From: Bradyrhizobium sp. CCBAU 051011
GTDB taxonomy: Bacteria; Pseudomonadota; Alphaproteobacteria; Rhizobiales; Xanthobacteraceae
Length of the DNA stretch: 64,000 bases
Direction: 5' to 3'
Assembly: GCF_009930815.1 (NCBI RefSeq)
Contig: NZ_CP022222.1
Location: forward strand, 7,916,501 to 7,980,500
A program made the position numbers and the translations under genes. Under the pieces are notes generated by a model that saw only the letters and a program-made list of their open reading frames with translations, was not told where the DNA came from and made no database searches. Shown here piece by piece: positions 1-8,441 of this stretch (position 1 is its first letter; every line of letters begins with the position of its first letter).

Positions 1-711
1 CTTGTCGTCGAGCGGGGCAATTTCCGGCAGAATCGACGAGAGCAGATCGATGGCCCTGTGGGTTTCCTGAATGAAGCGCTGGAGATGCTCCTGGTATCCG
101 CCCGACCGCGCGGCGCGTCGCGGCGGTTGACCGTCGCTTGAGCTATCACCTCCCGGAGCATTTTGGTCGGCCACGTGCTGCGAGCGAGCGGCGTGCCCTC
201 GCCGAAATAAGCGAGACAACGGATTCGAGCCAAACGTCTGATTGCCCGGATTTTCCAGAAACAGAGCTTCCAGCCTTGAGACCCGCTCGACCGGCGGCAG
301 ATACATCAATGTGAGATGCGCGATGCTCTCAAAATGCTGGCCGGCGCGACGCGAGGGGTCATCCCATGCCGCATCGACTGTTTCCTCAAAGGACGCGCGC
401 CGCTCCTCATCGACCAGCCAGGACACCGCATCGGGAAATTGCGACCGAGGGTAATCCGAGGCCGGGACGCGGGTGGCGTCGAAGAACAGCGCCCAACCTG
501 AGCCAAATCTTTTCAGGACATTGTTGACGCGGGATGCGGCGCTCATCAGTTCCGCTTCGGTGGCGCTGTCGAGATCTGGACCGCGGTAACGTACCGTGCG
601 CTGGAAACTGCCGTCCTTGTTCAGGACAATTCCGGGCGCAATCAGACAGGCCCAGGGCAGCCAGTCAGCCAGCCGATGTGCGTGGGAGCGAAATTCGCGC
701 AGGTTCAGCAT
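1..711 (-). CDS. trbE: TrbE conjugal transfer ATPase, N-terminal part (runs off the window)
   Basis: TrbE is the VirB4-type ATPase that powers assembly of the mating channel at the inner membrane. The 237 codons visible start with MLNLREFRSHAHRLADWLPW and continue with VLNKDGSFQRT and NNVLKRFGSGWALFFDA, which match the N-terminal domain of the family; the Walker motifs lie beyond base 1. The ATG at 711-709 overlaps the end of trbD by 7 bases, as expected for a trb operon read from high to low coordinates. The frame is open to the edge. The family is usually a little over 800 residues, so about three quarters are missing here. Confidence 0.93.
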   Translation of the reverse strand, partial: MLNLREFRSHAHRLADWLPWACLIAPGIVLNKDGSFQRTVRYRGPDLDSATEAELMSAASRVNNVLKRFGSGWALFFDATRVPASDYPRSQFPDAVSWLVDEERRASFEETVDAAWDDPSRRAGQHFESIAHLTLMYLPPVERVSRLEALFLENPGNQTFGSNPLSRLFRRGHAARSQHVADQNAPGGDSSSDGQPPRRAARSGGYQEHLQRFIQETHRAIDLLSSILPEIAPLDDK

Positions 712-962
712 GCGAGCCATCCCTTGTGCTTGGTGTGGCGGACAGCGACTTCGACAAAGGCCGGATCGCGCTTGGCAAGCCAGACGGCGATGCCGTGCCC
801 GACGATCCAGAGCACGAGGCCCGCGAGCCAGAGCCTCAAGCCGAGCGCCAGCACCGCCGAAATCGTGCCAAGCAGGATCGCGGCGGCGCGCGGTGCGCCT
901 CCAATCAAAATCGGCTCGGTCAGCGAGCGGTGAAGAACAAGTTCAAAGCCGTCGGGTCGCAT
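705..962 (-). CDS. trbD: TrbD conjugal transfer membrane protein
   Basis: TrbD is the small VirB3-like inner-membrane partner of TrbE in the conjugation channel. The 85-residue product begins MRPDGFELVLHRSLTEPILI, followed by two hydrophobic segments (roughly residues 24-40 and 42-62) and a basic tail. The start codon overlaps the stop of trbC by one base and the stop overlaps trbE by seven bases, so translation is probably coupled. Length and position between trbC and trbE fit the family. The longer open frame upstream of this ATG lies out of frame over trbC and is not used. Confidence 0.9.
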   Translation of the reverse strand: MRPDGFELVLHRSLTEPILIGGAPRAAAILLGTISAVLALGLRLWLAGLVLWIVGHGIAVWLAKRDPAFVEVAVRHTKHKGWLAC

Positions 963-1333
963 CAGATCAGCGCTCCGCCGCCGAACGAAAAGAACGACAG
1001 AAAGAACGAGCTGGCCGCAAAGGCGATCGACAGGCCGAACACGACCTGGACCATCTTCCGAAACCCGCCGGACGTATCGCCAAAGGCGAGCGAAATCCCG
1101 GTCACCGTGATGATGATGACAGCTACGATCTTTGCGACCGGCCCCTGTACGGATTCCAGAATGCGCTCGAGCGGCGCCTCCCACGGCATGCCAGAACCTG
1201 CGGCGCCAGCGGCCGACGCCGTCAGCAACGTGACAATGAAGCCGGCGCCGAAGTCGACGATGACAGGTTGGACGGCATGGCGAAGCCGTCCAAAGCAACC
1301 ACGCGCGGCTGAGACCTGAAGTCTGAATGTCAT
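962..1333 (-). CDS. trbC: TrbC/VirB2-type pilin precursor
   Basis: TrbC is the pilin subunit of the conjugative pilus. The 123-residue protein has an N-terminal hydrophobic stretch ending in an Ala-rich region (ASAAGAAGSG), consistent with signal-peptide cleavage, then two long membrane segments (IVAVIIITVTGISLAFG and FGLSIAFAASSFFLSFFSFG), the usual VirB2/TrbC topology. It sits between trbB and trbD in the standard trb order. The gap to trbB is 20 bases. Confidence 0.9.
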   Translation of the reverse strand: MTFRLQVSAARGCFGRLRHAVQPVIVDFGAGFIVTLLTASAAGAAGSGMPWEAPLERILESVQGPVAKIVAVIIITVTGISLAFGDTSGGFRKMVQVVFGLSIAFAASSFFLSFFSFGGGALI

Positions 1334-1353
1334 GAACTCTCTCCGGATCCTGA

Positions 1354-2337
1354 TCAGAGATGATTGACGAGGTTCGGCAGTCCGGGCGGTATCTCCAGGA
1401 CGTAGTCGCCTGAAAGATCGAGGCCTTTGACCTCAACGGTTGTCTCGATACGGCGACCGGGGCCTCGGCCCTTGATGAAGACGACGAGGTCGATCGCTTC
1501 CGCGACCAGGCGGCGTGGAACGGTCGTTACCGCTTCCTGGACCAGTTGCTCGATTCGATAGAGCGCCGCGCGCGCGGAGTTCGCGTGTACGGTTGCGATC
1601 CCACCGGGGTGGCCGGTGTTCCAGGCTTTCAGCATGTCGAGGGCTTCCACTCCCCGGACCTCGCCCACGACGATCCGGTCGGGGCGCAGCCGCAGGGTGG
1701 AGCGCACCAGATCGGCGAGCGTTGCGACGCCAGGCTTGGTTCTCAGCGCGACCGCGTCCTTGGCGTCGCATCGAAGTTCGCGGGTGTCCTCGATGATGAC
1801 AACGCGCTGGTCGAGGCCCGCGACCTCGGCCAGCAGCGCATTGGCAAGCGTGGTCTTGCCCGAGCCGGTCCCGCCAGCGACCAGGATGTTTCGCCCGTCC
1901 GCAACCGCCTCGCTGAGGATCCTGGCCATCGCAGGCGAAGCGATCTGCGCCTTGACATAGTCCGACAGATGGAACGTGGTGGTGGCGGGCTTGCGAATGG
2001 CAAAACAGGCCGCAAGTGCCACCGGTGGCAACAGCCCCTCGAACCGCTCGCCGGTTTCGGGCAGTTCAGCTGAGACGATCGGAAACGACCCGCTGGCCTC
2101 GGCGCGGACGTGACTCGCAACAAGACGGATGATCCGCTCGGCTTCGTGAGGTGTCAGCACTACGCCGGTATCGGCCCGCCCAGAGCCGTGGCGATCGAGC
2201 CATAGCCGGCCGTCTGGATTGACCAGAACTTCAACAACATCTGGTTCATCGAGCGCCAAAGCGATTGCCGGCCCCATGGCGGTCCGCAGCATGTTACGGC
2301 GACGCTCGCGGGTCTCGGGCGAGAGGAGATCAGACAT
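1354..2337 (-). CDS. trbB: TrbB, P-type conjugation ATPase (VirB11 family)
   Basis: TrbB is the cytoplasmic hexameric ATPase of the mating-pair apparatus. The start at MSDLLSPETRERRR was chosen because it overlaps the copG-like gene by 8 bases; an upstream in-frame ATG at 2400 lies well inside that gene. Visible motifs are Walker A GGTGSGKTT, the Asp box IIEDTREL, Walker B VVGEVRG and the His box GHPGGIATVHANSA, all intact. The length of 327 residues fits the family. It is second in the block copG-like, trbB, trbC, trbD, trbE. Confidence 0.95.
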   Translation of the reverse strand: MSDLLSPETRERRRNMLRTAMGPAIALALDEPDVVEVLVNPDGRLWLDRHGSGRADTGVVLTPHEAERIIRLVASHVRAEASGSFPIVSAELPETGERFEGLLPPVALAACFAIRKPATTTFHLSDYVKAQIASPAMARILSEAVADGRNILVAGGTGSGKTTLANALLAEVAGLDQRVVIIEDTRELRCDAKDAVALRTKPGVATLADLVRSTLRLRPDRIVVGEVRGVEALDMLKAWNTGHPGGIATVHANSARAALYRIEQLVQEAVTTVPRRLVAEAIDLVVFIKGRGPGRRIETTVEVKGLDLSGDYVLEIPPGLPNLVNHL

Positions 2338-2884
2338 CGCCGATCCCCCCTCGTCCTTCCGGAGAATGCTCCGGCGGCTCACCCGTTGCCTTAACGGCAC
2401 GGGAATCGGCTTCGGTTACGGCTGCGGCCTGGCCCAGCGGCGCACCCTCCTCCAGATTCCGCAAAAACAAATCAGGATTGGAGCTGTTGACCCGTTCCAT
2501 CACGTCGGCCACGAGCCGGCCCCCCGCAGCGACACGTTTGCCGATCTGGGCGACGAACATCTCGAAGCGTTCGCGTCCCAATGCCCGCGCGGCGTCCTGG
2601 TCGCCCGACGGCAATGGCGGCGTGATGGTGAGGTAGTAGCGGACAAAGAGCGCAATGGTTTCAGCCGTGATCGAGAGATCGCGCTCGACCTGACCAAACT
2701 GCCGGCTCATGCGGTCGAGACGCCGCACCAGGGCTGCATCGCCGTTCTGATCGCGCTCCGGATTAAGAAAACGATCGAGTGCAGCATCGACGATTGCTGA
2801 CTTGTTGGTTCCTGGTCGGCTCGCCGCCAGCGTGAGGCGTTCGGCAACATGGTCGGAGAGATAGACGGATAGTTTCGGTTTCAT
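2330..2884 (-). CDS. CopG-family ribbon-helix-helix protein of the traG-trb junction
   Basis: The 184-residue protein starts MKPKLSVYLSDHVAERLTLA and continues with NKSAIVDAALDRFL, a ribbon-helix-helix DNA-binding motif typical of CopG repressors. The rest is a long helical region. Proteins of this type are regularly found between traG and trbB in rhizobial elements, probably as a repressor or transfer-control factor; that role is inference. It begins 10 bases after traG ends and overlaps trbB. A paralogue with the same N-terminal layout lies at 29313-29915. Confidence 0.85.
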   Translation of the reverse strand: MKPKLSVYLSDHVAERLTLAASRPGTNKSAIVDAALDRFLNPERDQNGDAALVRRLDRMSRQFGQVERDLSITAETIALFVRYYLTITPPLPSGDQDAARALGRERFEMFVAQIGKRVAAGGRLVADVMERVNSSNPDLFLRNLEEGAPLGQAAAVTEADSRAVKATGEPPEHSPEGRGGIGDV

Positions 2885-2894
2885 GGTTGATCCA

Positions 2895-4934
2895 TCAAAA
2901 GGCTGGAAGTAGATCGTCGTCGTCGCGCGTCACCGCATGGGCGCGGCGAACCGTTGCTGACTGGCTGGCGGCCCGCTGCATCTGGCTGCGATCGGAGGCC
3001 GCGTCGGAATCGTCTTCAAAGAGGCGTTCCTCTCCTGGAGATGCGTCTCCGACGCCGCGCGCGGGCTCATCGAACGTTGGAAGTTGCGGCTTGAGCCCAC
3101 CCTCTTCCTCGGAGTCTTGCATCAGATCGCGGAACGGAAGCGCTGCCAGCTTGAGATCGACCTGCCTGAGCTGGTCTTGCCAATCATGGGCTCTCGCGGG
3201 TGGGCGATCAGCGTATGGGCCACTATCAAGCCGTGGCGCCGGGAGCAGTCGCCAGGTGAAGTTTGCGTCCTCATAGTGCCGCAGCTTTTTGGCGCGGACA
3301 GGTGCGAGGCCGGACACGAGAACGATTGCCTCCTCCTGGGGGAGCTGCATTACCTCGCCCGGTGTCAGTAGCGGGCGCGCCGTCTCCTGCCGATTGACCA
3401 TAACGTGCCCAAGCCAAGGCGCGAGCCGATGGCCAGCATAGTTGCGTTGCGCACGCAATTCCGTGGCGGTGCCGAGTGCATCTGAGATGCGCTTGGCCGT
3501 ACGCTCATCATTGGCGGCGAACGCAATCCGCACGTGGCAATTGTCGAGAATGGCGTTGTTCTCACCATAGGCCTTGACGATCTGGTTGAGCGACTGCGCG
3601 ATAAGGTAGGCACGGATGCCGTAGCCCGCCATGAACGCCAGCGCACTCTCGAAGAAATCCAGCCGTCCCAGCGCTGGAAACTCGTCGAGCATCATCAGGA
3701 GCTGTCGCTGCCTCGGCGCCCCGTCATTCGTGTTCAGCGTTTCGGTAAGGCGGCGACCGATCTGATTGAGGATCAGCCTGATCAATGGCTTGGTGCGGCT
3801 GATATCCGACGGCGGCACCACGAGATAGAGCGTGACTGGCCTCTCGGCGGCAACGAGGTCGGCGATCCGCCAGTCACAAGCCTCGGTATTGCGGCCAATG
3901 GTCGGATCCCGGTAGAGCCCGAGAAAACTCACCGCGGTCGACAGCACGCCGGAGCGTTCATTCTCGGACTTGTTGAGCAGTTCGCGCGCGGTCGCCGCGA
4001 CTACGGGATGAACTTTCGGTGCGTCCGCCGTGCCAAGATGGTTGGTCGCCATCATGATCCGCAACGTCTTCTCGAACGATTGGGCGGGATCGGCGAGGAT
4101 TTCGGTGACGCGGGTGAGCGTCTTGCTCTCCTCGGCATAAAGAACGTGAAGGATCACCCCGACGAGCAAGGCGTGGCTGGTCTTTTCCCAATGGGTGCGA
4201 CGTTCAAGGGCGCCTTCCGGATCGACCAGAATATCGGCGATGTTCTGAACGTCCCGGACTTCGGCAGCACCCTTGCGCACCTCAAGCAACGGATTGTACC
4301 GGGCACTGTGTGTGTCGGTCGGGTCGAACAACAAGCAATGCGAGAAACGCGACCGCCAGCCGGCTGTCAGGTTCCAGTTCTCGCCCTTGATGTCATGAAC
4401 TACGGCCGACGAGGTCCAGGAGAGCAAGGTCGGTAGCACCAGCCCCACGCCCTTGCCCGAGCGCGTCGGCGCAAAGCACATCACATGTTCTGGCCCGTCA
4501 TGGCGGAGGTAGTCGCCGTCGATGCGGCCGAGGAAAACGCCCTTGGCCTGGAACAGTCCGGCGCCAGCGATTTCCTTGTGTGTCGCCCAACGCGCCGAGC
4601 CGTAGGTCGTGACCAGTTGATTTTGCCGGGCGCGCCAGACCGAATTGACGACCGCAAACAGCGCGCCTGCAATTCCTCCACCGGCAGACATAGCGCCGGC
4701 GCGCTCGAAGATCTCGGGCGCGTACGCTTCGTAGGCGTACCACCACTCGAACAGCCGCCATGGCAGATAGACCGGATAGCCCGACAGCATGAACCAGGGC
4801 GAGCCAAGACCGCCCTGATAGCCGAGCGCGCTGGCCGTCCACTGCGTCGCCCCCCACGTCGAGGCAACAACGAGACCGAAGACAACGGTGATCTGTCCCA
4901 CGTAGATTTTTGCCGGAAACATTCTCTGCCCCAT
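2895..4934 (-). CDS. traG: TraG/VirD4-type coupling protein
   Basis: TraG is the coupling ATPase that delivers the relaxase-DNA complex to the mating channel at the inner membrane. The 679-residue frame has N-terminal membrane segments (about residues 10-35 and 84-98), Walker A APTRSGKG at about 155-162, and Walker B LLMMLDEFPALG at about 415-425. The C-terminus is acidic and polar. A second start at 4922 (MFPAKIYVGQ) has GGGGCAGAG just in front and may be the real one, giving 675 residues. It opens the operon that continues into copG-like and trb genes. Confidence 0.94.
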   Translation of the reverse strand: MGQRMFPAKIYVGQITVVFGLVVASTWGATQWTASALGYQGGLGSPWFMLSGYPVYLPWRLFEWWYAYEAYAPEIFERAGAMSAGGGIAGALFAVVNSVWRARQNQLVTTYGSARWATHKEIAGAGLFQAKGVFLGRIDGDYLRHDGPEHVMCFAPTRSGKGVGLVLPTLLSWTSSAVVHDIKGENWNLTAGWRSRFSHCLLFDPTDTHSARYNPLLEVRKGAAEVRDVQNIADILVDPEGALERRTHWEKTSHALLVGVILHVLYAEESKTLTRVTEILADPAQSFEKTLRIMMATNHLGTADAPKVHPVVAATARELLNKSENERSGVLSTAVSFLGLYRDPTIGRNTEACDWRIADLVAAERPVTLYLVVPPSDISRTKPLIRLILNQIGRRLTETLNTNDGAPRQRQLLMMLDEFPALGRLDFFESALAFMAGYGIRAYLIAQSLNQIVKAYGENNAILDNCHVRIAFAANDERTAKRISDALGTATELRAQRNYAGHRLAPWLGHVMVNRQETARPLLTPGEVMQLPQEEAIVLVSGLAPVRAKKLRHYEDANFTWRLLPAPRLDSGPYADRPPARAHDWQDQLRQVDLKLAALPFRDLMQDSEEEGGLKPQLPTFDEPARGVGDASPGEERLFEDDSDAASDRSQMQRAASQSATVRRAHAVTRDDDDLLPAF

Positions 4935-5271
4935 TCACAGCGCGACGTGAACGGCGTGATGAAAAGGACGAGAACGATGCGCATTCAATCGAAATAAAAA
5001 TCGTGCCGCGCAACGAAAGCCGCGGTGATCAAATTCGCCGAGAGGAGAACAGCCGGGGTCCGATTTCGGCGTAGATGAGCTAACGCCTCAATAGAATGTG
5101 AGCGGTTTGATGATTTTGGATCTCTTGGCGGGGCCGGTACGAAGCAGGACAAATCAGCGCGCGTATCAGTCTCGGGCTCTCCGCGATTCGGCACATGACG
5201 AGATCAAGCGGTCGCTTGTCTTGGAGTCTCCACAGGTGCGGATGGTCCTGATCCCTCGCTTCAAGGCGCGA

Positions 5272-5303
5272 AGTTATACTATTCCCGCGAAACTAGTATA
5301 ACT
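5272..5303. repeat. 32-bp near-perfect palindrome in the traG upstream region
   Basis: The arms AGTTATACTA (5272-5281) and TAGTATAACT (5294-5303) are exact reverse complements separated by 12 bases, and the spacer itself contains TTC...GAA. It is AT-rich in a GC-rich context and has no T-run, so it looks like an operator rather than a terminator. It lies about 340 bases upstream of traG and 70 bases upstream of the Xre/RES promoter. Confidence 0.6.
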
Positions 5304-5371
5304 CGGCAGGCCTGACGCCTCTCCGCCTCCCCAAGCCTGCGGGATCTGCAAATCTTCATCCAGGACAGTAG

Positions 5372-5426
5372 TTGACAGGCGGTATTACAATACTAGACAA
5401 AGGTTGTCTAGGTTGACAAAGTTGTC
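5372..5426 (+). promoter_or_regulatory. Promoter with two tandem operator palindromes for the Xre/RES operon
   Basis: TTGACA at 5372-5377 is followed 16 bases later by TAGACA (5394-5399), a plausible -35/-10 pair. The -10 is buried in TAGACAA-AGG-TTGTCTA (5394-5410). Immediately downstream is a second inverted repeat GACAA-AG-TTGTC (5415-5426). The shared half-site GACAA/TTGTC suggests that one repressor, probably the adjacent Xre-type antitoxin, binds both. Promoter placement is inference. Confidence 0.55.
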
Positions 5427-5458
5427 TGGTATCCCCACACTGTCGGATGGAGGTCATG

Positions 5459-6145
5459 ATGGCACACAAGGTCCAATCCAGGCCGGCCACCCCTGCGGCC
5501 AAAAAGCCAGTCGAGCCAACCGGCACGATGACGATGCTCATGCTGTCAGGCGCTGTGCTGAAGGGCGTTCAGCTTCCTGCCGGAGCTGAGGTCGCAATCG
5601 TATCGCAAAAGCCTTCAACGGTAAAAAAAATCCGGGATCGATTTAAGGGCAACTTGCGCACCGTTTGGAAGATCAAAGCAGCTGCAATTTCCGCGACTTC
5701 CAGCAAGTGGGACACTGCAATCAATCGGGCAGCGTACGAGCCGGATGCCCGATCGCTCGCAATCCTCGAGGGTGTCCGTATTGCGCAGGAAGATTTGCGC
5801 GAAGCCGGCGGCGCCTACGATCTCGATCAGGTCAGAACCCTGATGCATGGCGTATCGCGTCAGGCGATCGACAAGCGCGTGCAGGAAGGCAGCCTGCTCG
5901 CGGTCCCTGGCCCGAGCAACCGGCGCAGCTATCCTACCTTGCAATTCAATTCGGATGGGACAGTGGTTGAAGGTCTTAAAGCGGTCAGCGAGGCGCTCCC
6001 GACCCGCAATCCCTGGACGATTCTCAACTTCCTTGCGCAACCCGACGATCGATTGTCGGGGCGAAAGCCGATCGATGTCCTCAAGGAAGGCAAGATCAAC
6101 CTGGTCGTCGAAGCTGCCCAGCGTATCGGCCAGCAGGGAGCGTGA
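5459..6145 (+). CDS. Xre/MbcA/ParS-type antitoxin of a RES toxin
   Basis: The protein (about 228 residues) has a central helix-turn-helix-like region (YDLDQVRTLMHGVSRQAIDKRV) and ends with FLAQPDDRLSGRKPIDVL, which matches the C-terminal domain of antitoxins that cap RES toxins. The ATG at 5459 is preferred because GGAGG lies 5 bases upstream; ATGs at 5447 and 5456 are alternatives. The stop overlaps the toxin start as GTGA. Autoregulation through the two upstream palindromes is likely. The N-terminal 30 residues are Pro/Ala/Lys-rich. Confidence 0.85.
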   Translation: MAHKVQSRPATPAAKKPVEPTGTMTMLMLSGAVLKGVQLPAGAEVAIVSQKPSTVKKIRDRFKGNLRTVWKIKAAAISATSSKWDTAINRAAYEPDARSLAILEGVRIAQEDLREAGGAYDLDQVRTLMHGVSRQAIDKRVQEGSLLAVPGPSNRRSYPTLQFNSDGTVVEGLKAVSEALPTRNPWTILNFLAQPDDRLSGRKPIDVLKEGKINLVVEAAQRIGQQGA

Positions 6146-6732
6146 GCGCGCCGCCACCGCCGCCGGATCTGGATTCACGCAAGCCGGAATTGCTCCGGGT
6201 GCCGGCCGGCACGATCATCCACCGGTTCTACACGAGCGAATATGAGCCGGTTTTCTTCGATCCCGGTCTGTCCGGCCGGCTGAATGCGCCCGACGGCAGC
6301 TACGGCGTGCTCTATTGCGCCAAGGAGCCTTCCGGTGCATTTGCCGAGACGTTTCTGCGTACACCGGGCCGGAGATTGATTGATGCTGACCTTCTCCGTC
6401 GCAAGGCTTATGCCCGCTTACAAGTTCGATCAAAGCTCAGCCTGATCAGGCTTGCTGGTCCCGGCCTTGCAATTCTCGGTGCAACAGCCGAGGTCGTTCA
6501 TGGCGGCCTCCCCTATGCTGTTCCGCAGGTCTGGTCAAAAGCCCTGTTCAACCATCCAATTGCTGCGGATGGTATCGCCTATCATGCGCGACATGACGAC
6601 GAGGCGCTCTGCTACGCAATATTCGACCGCGCGGGCGCAACCATTACCGAAGTTGGGCGTGAAAATGACCTAGATCAGGACTGGTTCTGGCAGCTTGCGC
6701 TAAAATACCGCGTCGGAATGGCGCCCCCCTAA
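6142..6732 (+). CDS. RES-domain toxin (NAD-degrading family)
   Basis: RES toxins deplete cellular NAD+. This 196-residue protein shows the signature residues: Arg in IIHRFY near residue 28, Glu in AFAETFL, and Ser in QVWSKALFN. It starts with GTG inside the stop of the antitoxin gene (4-base overlap), the standard coupled arrangement. The conserved YGVLYCAKEPSGAFAET block is intact, so the toxin is probably functional. Such pairs are often carried on integrative elements and may stabilise them; that is inference. Confidence 0.88.
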   Translation: MSAPPPPPDLDSRKPELLRVPAGTIIHRFYTSEYEPVFFDPGLSGRLNAPDGSYGVLYCAKEPSGAFAETFLRTPGRRLIDADLLRRKAYARLQVRSKLSLIRLAGPGLAILGATAEVVHGGLPYAVPQVWSKALFNHPIAADGIAYHARHDDEALCYAIFDRAGATITEVGRENDLDQDWFWQLALKYRVGMAPP

Positions 6733-6922
6733 CGGATACTTGGCCTCCATTCGGCAACCCTCCCCGGCAAAACCAATTCCGCCAGGAAGCCCCGTTGCCA
6801 CGGCGCCGATTAGCTCCCCGCCAACACTCCCGGCTGCGCCTTGGGTTCAAATCGCAGTCCCCGAGTTAATCCACAGGACTGGAATCGCGTGCGCTGCAAA
6901 ATGATATCCAAACAACCTTTAA

Positions 6923-7530
6923 GTGTGTCATGATACGCCTATTGCATGTTCGGCTCGAGCCGAAGTTTTTTTTCGGGGGCATGTTTTGCAAACGATCATC
7001 ATTCTATTTGTGCTGACGCTCGCGTTGACGCTGATACTGAAGCTTTTCGTCACACCAAAGTATGGCACTGACGTCGCAAGCCGCTTTCTCGAGCACCTGA
7101 AATACATTCCTTCGCAAACAGAGCTCCTGAGTTCGACCACGCTAGGCCGTTGGCTGGCCAACAAGGCAAACAGCGAAGCAATCCGCGGCTATGTTTATCC
7201 GGTGCTGTTTCCACTCGACGTTCTCTTCCTGCTCAGTCTCGGCCTCCTGTTAGGCTACGCATCGGGAGCTCTTGGAAGCCGACTGGAATTCCTGTCGAAT
7301 GTTCCAGCGTGGATCTGGTGGGTGTTTCCGTTTCTCTACATGGCCTCGGACTTGGCCGAAGACACGGCGATCGCGGCCATATTCAAAACCAACATTCCGC
7401 TGAAACAGACGGTTCCTACAACGTGTTGCGTGCACTCACCGCGGTCAAGATCGTTGCGATCGCCCAGGCCGGCTTTCTAGCTGCGCTCAACGCACTGCTG
7501 TTCTTCTTTCCAGCGCCAAAACCCTTATGA
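6923..7530 (+). pseudogene. Small multi-pass membrane protein gene with frameshift
   Basis: The first frame gives an N-terminal membrane helix (IIILFVLTLALTLILKLFV), a soluble loop, two or three more helices (VLFPLDVLFLLSLGLLLGY, WIWWVFPFLYMASDLAED) and then loses sense near 7408. The next frame continues naturally with SYNVLRALTAVKIVAIAQAGF and ends LLFFFPAPKPL at 7530. One base has therefore been gained or lost around 7405-7415. The true start is uncertain: GTG at 6923, or a TTG near 6986. No family was recognised; a sequencing error cannot be excluded. Confidence 0.6.
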
Positions 7531-7620
7531 CCCACTAAGCGGAGAGTCGCCGCTGCCAGGAATTTGCACTTACTGAACGATTTTTTAGTCGATTGAAGAG
7601 GAATTGGCGAGGAGGATCTC

Positions 7621-8412
7621 ATGGGGAAGAGGATTGTTCTGCTTTCCGACGGTACGGGCAATGCGGCCGGCAAGGTTTGGCGTACCAATGTCTGGCGCAC
7701 TTTTCAATCGCTTGATCTGAAGACATCCGACCAGATCGCGATTTACGACGAGGCGTAGGCACCTCCTCGTTCAAGCCGCGGGCTCTTCTGGGCGGCGTTT
7801 TTGGCTGGGGCCTCAAGCGTAACGTGCTGAACCTCTATAAATTCCTCTGCCGGAACTATCGGGACGGCGACAAGATCTACGCCTTCGGCTTCAGCCGCGG
7901 TGCCTTCACCATCCGCATTGTGATCGGCCTCGTGTTGAACCAGGGGCTCGTCAAATTCGCCAATGAGGCCGAACTCGACAAGAAGCGTGCCGCCTATCGC
8001 GCCTACCGCCACGACAAATATCCGGGCTGGAATCTCCAGTACCCGTTTCGGCTAGCTCAATTCCTGCTCGACAAGCGGTTCTACAAACCCTGCGAGCGCA
8101 CGGTTGATTCCATCGAATTCGTCGGCGTGTGGGACACGGTTGCCGCATACGGCTTGCCGGTCGACGAAATGACCCGCGGCGTGAACGACTGGCTCTGGCC
8201 GCTCGAGCTGCCCAATACGGAATTCAACAAGAAGATCGTCAAGGCGCGACACGCGCTCGCCATCGACGACGAACGCGCCACCTTCCATCCAGTGCTGTGG
8301 GATGAGGACCAGACCAACACCGAGCCGAGCGGTGCCGCTCGGGTCACCAGCGGCGAGCAACTGCTGCAGGTCTGGTTCACCGGCGTGCATTCCAATGTCG
8401 GAAAGCCCGCGC
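7621..8412 (+). pseudogene. DUF2235 (alpha/beta hydrolase-like) gene, frameshifted and 3'-truncated
   Basis: Translation from ATG 7621 (good AGGAGG site) begins MGKRIVLLSDGTGNAAGKVW, the classic DUF2235 N-terminus, but stops at 7758. Shifting frame near 7751 restores GTSSFKPRALLGG and then the long frame with YAFGFSRGAFTIR (GxSxG nucleophile elbow) and VGVWDTVAAYG. Homology ends at VWFTGVHSNVG, near 8400, where the 3' end of the relaxase gene begins on the other strand. So the gene has both an internal frameshift and a lost C-terminus, consistent with a recombination junction at about 8405. Confidence 0.8.
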
Positions 8413-8441
8413 CAGGGCGAACGCCCGGGCAGCGTTCCCCA

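Larger units (their letters stand above)
4935..5446. promoter_or_regulatory. Divergent control region between traG and the Xre/RES pair
   Basis: No gene is supported in this 512-base stretch. It must hold the traG promoter (minus) and the promoter of the toxin-antitoxin pair (plus). Two clear inverted-repeat sites are listed separately. Short frames here lack ribosome sites and recognisable products. Confidence 0.6.

Noticed and set aside
6836..6870. tRNA-like T-loop GGTTCAAATC near 6845
   Set aside because: The flanking bases do not form a T-stem, and no D-arm, anticodon arm or acceptor stem could be built, so it is not a tRNA or a recognisable attachment site.
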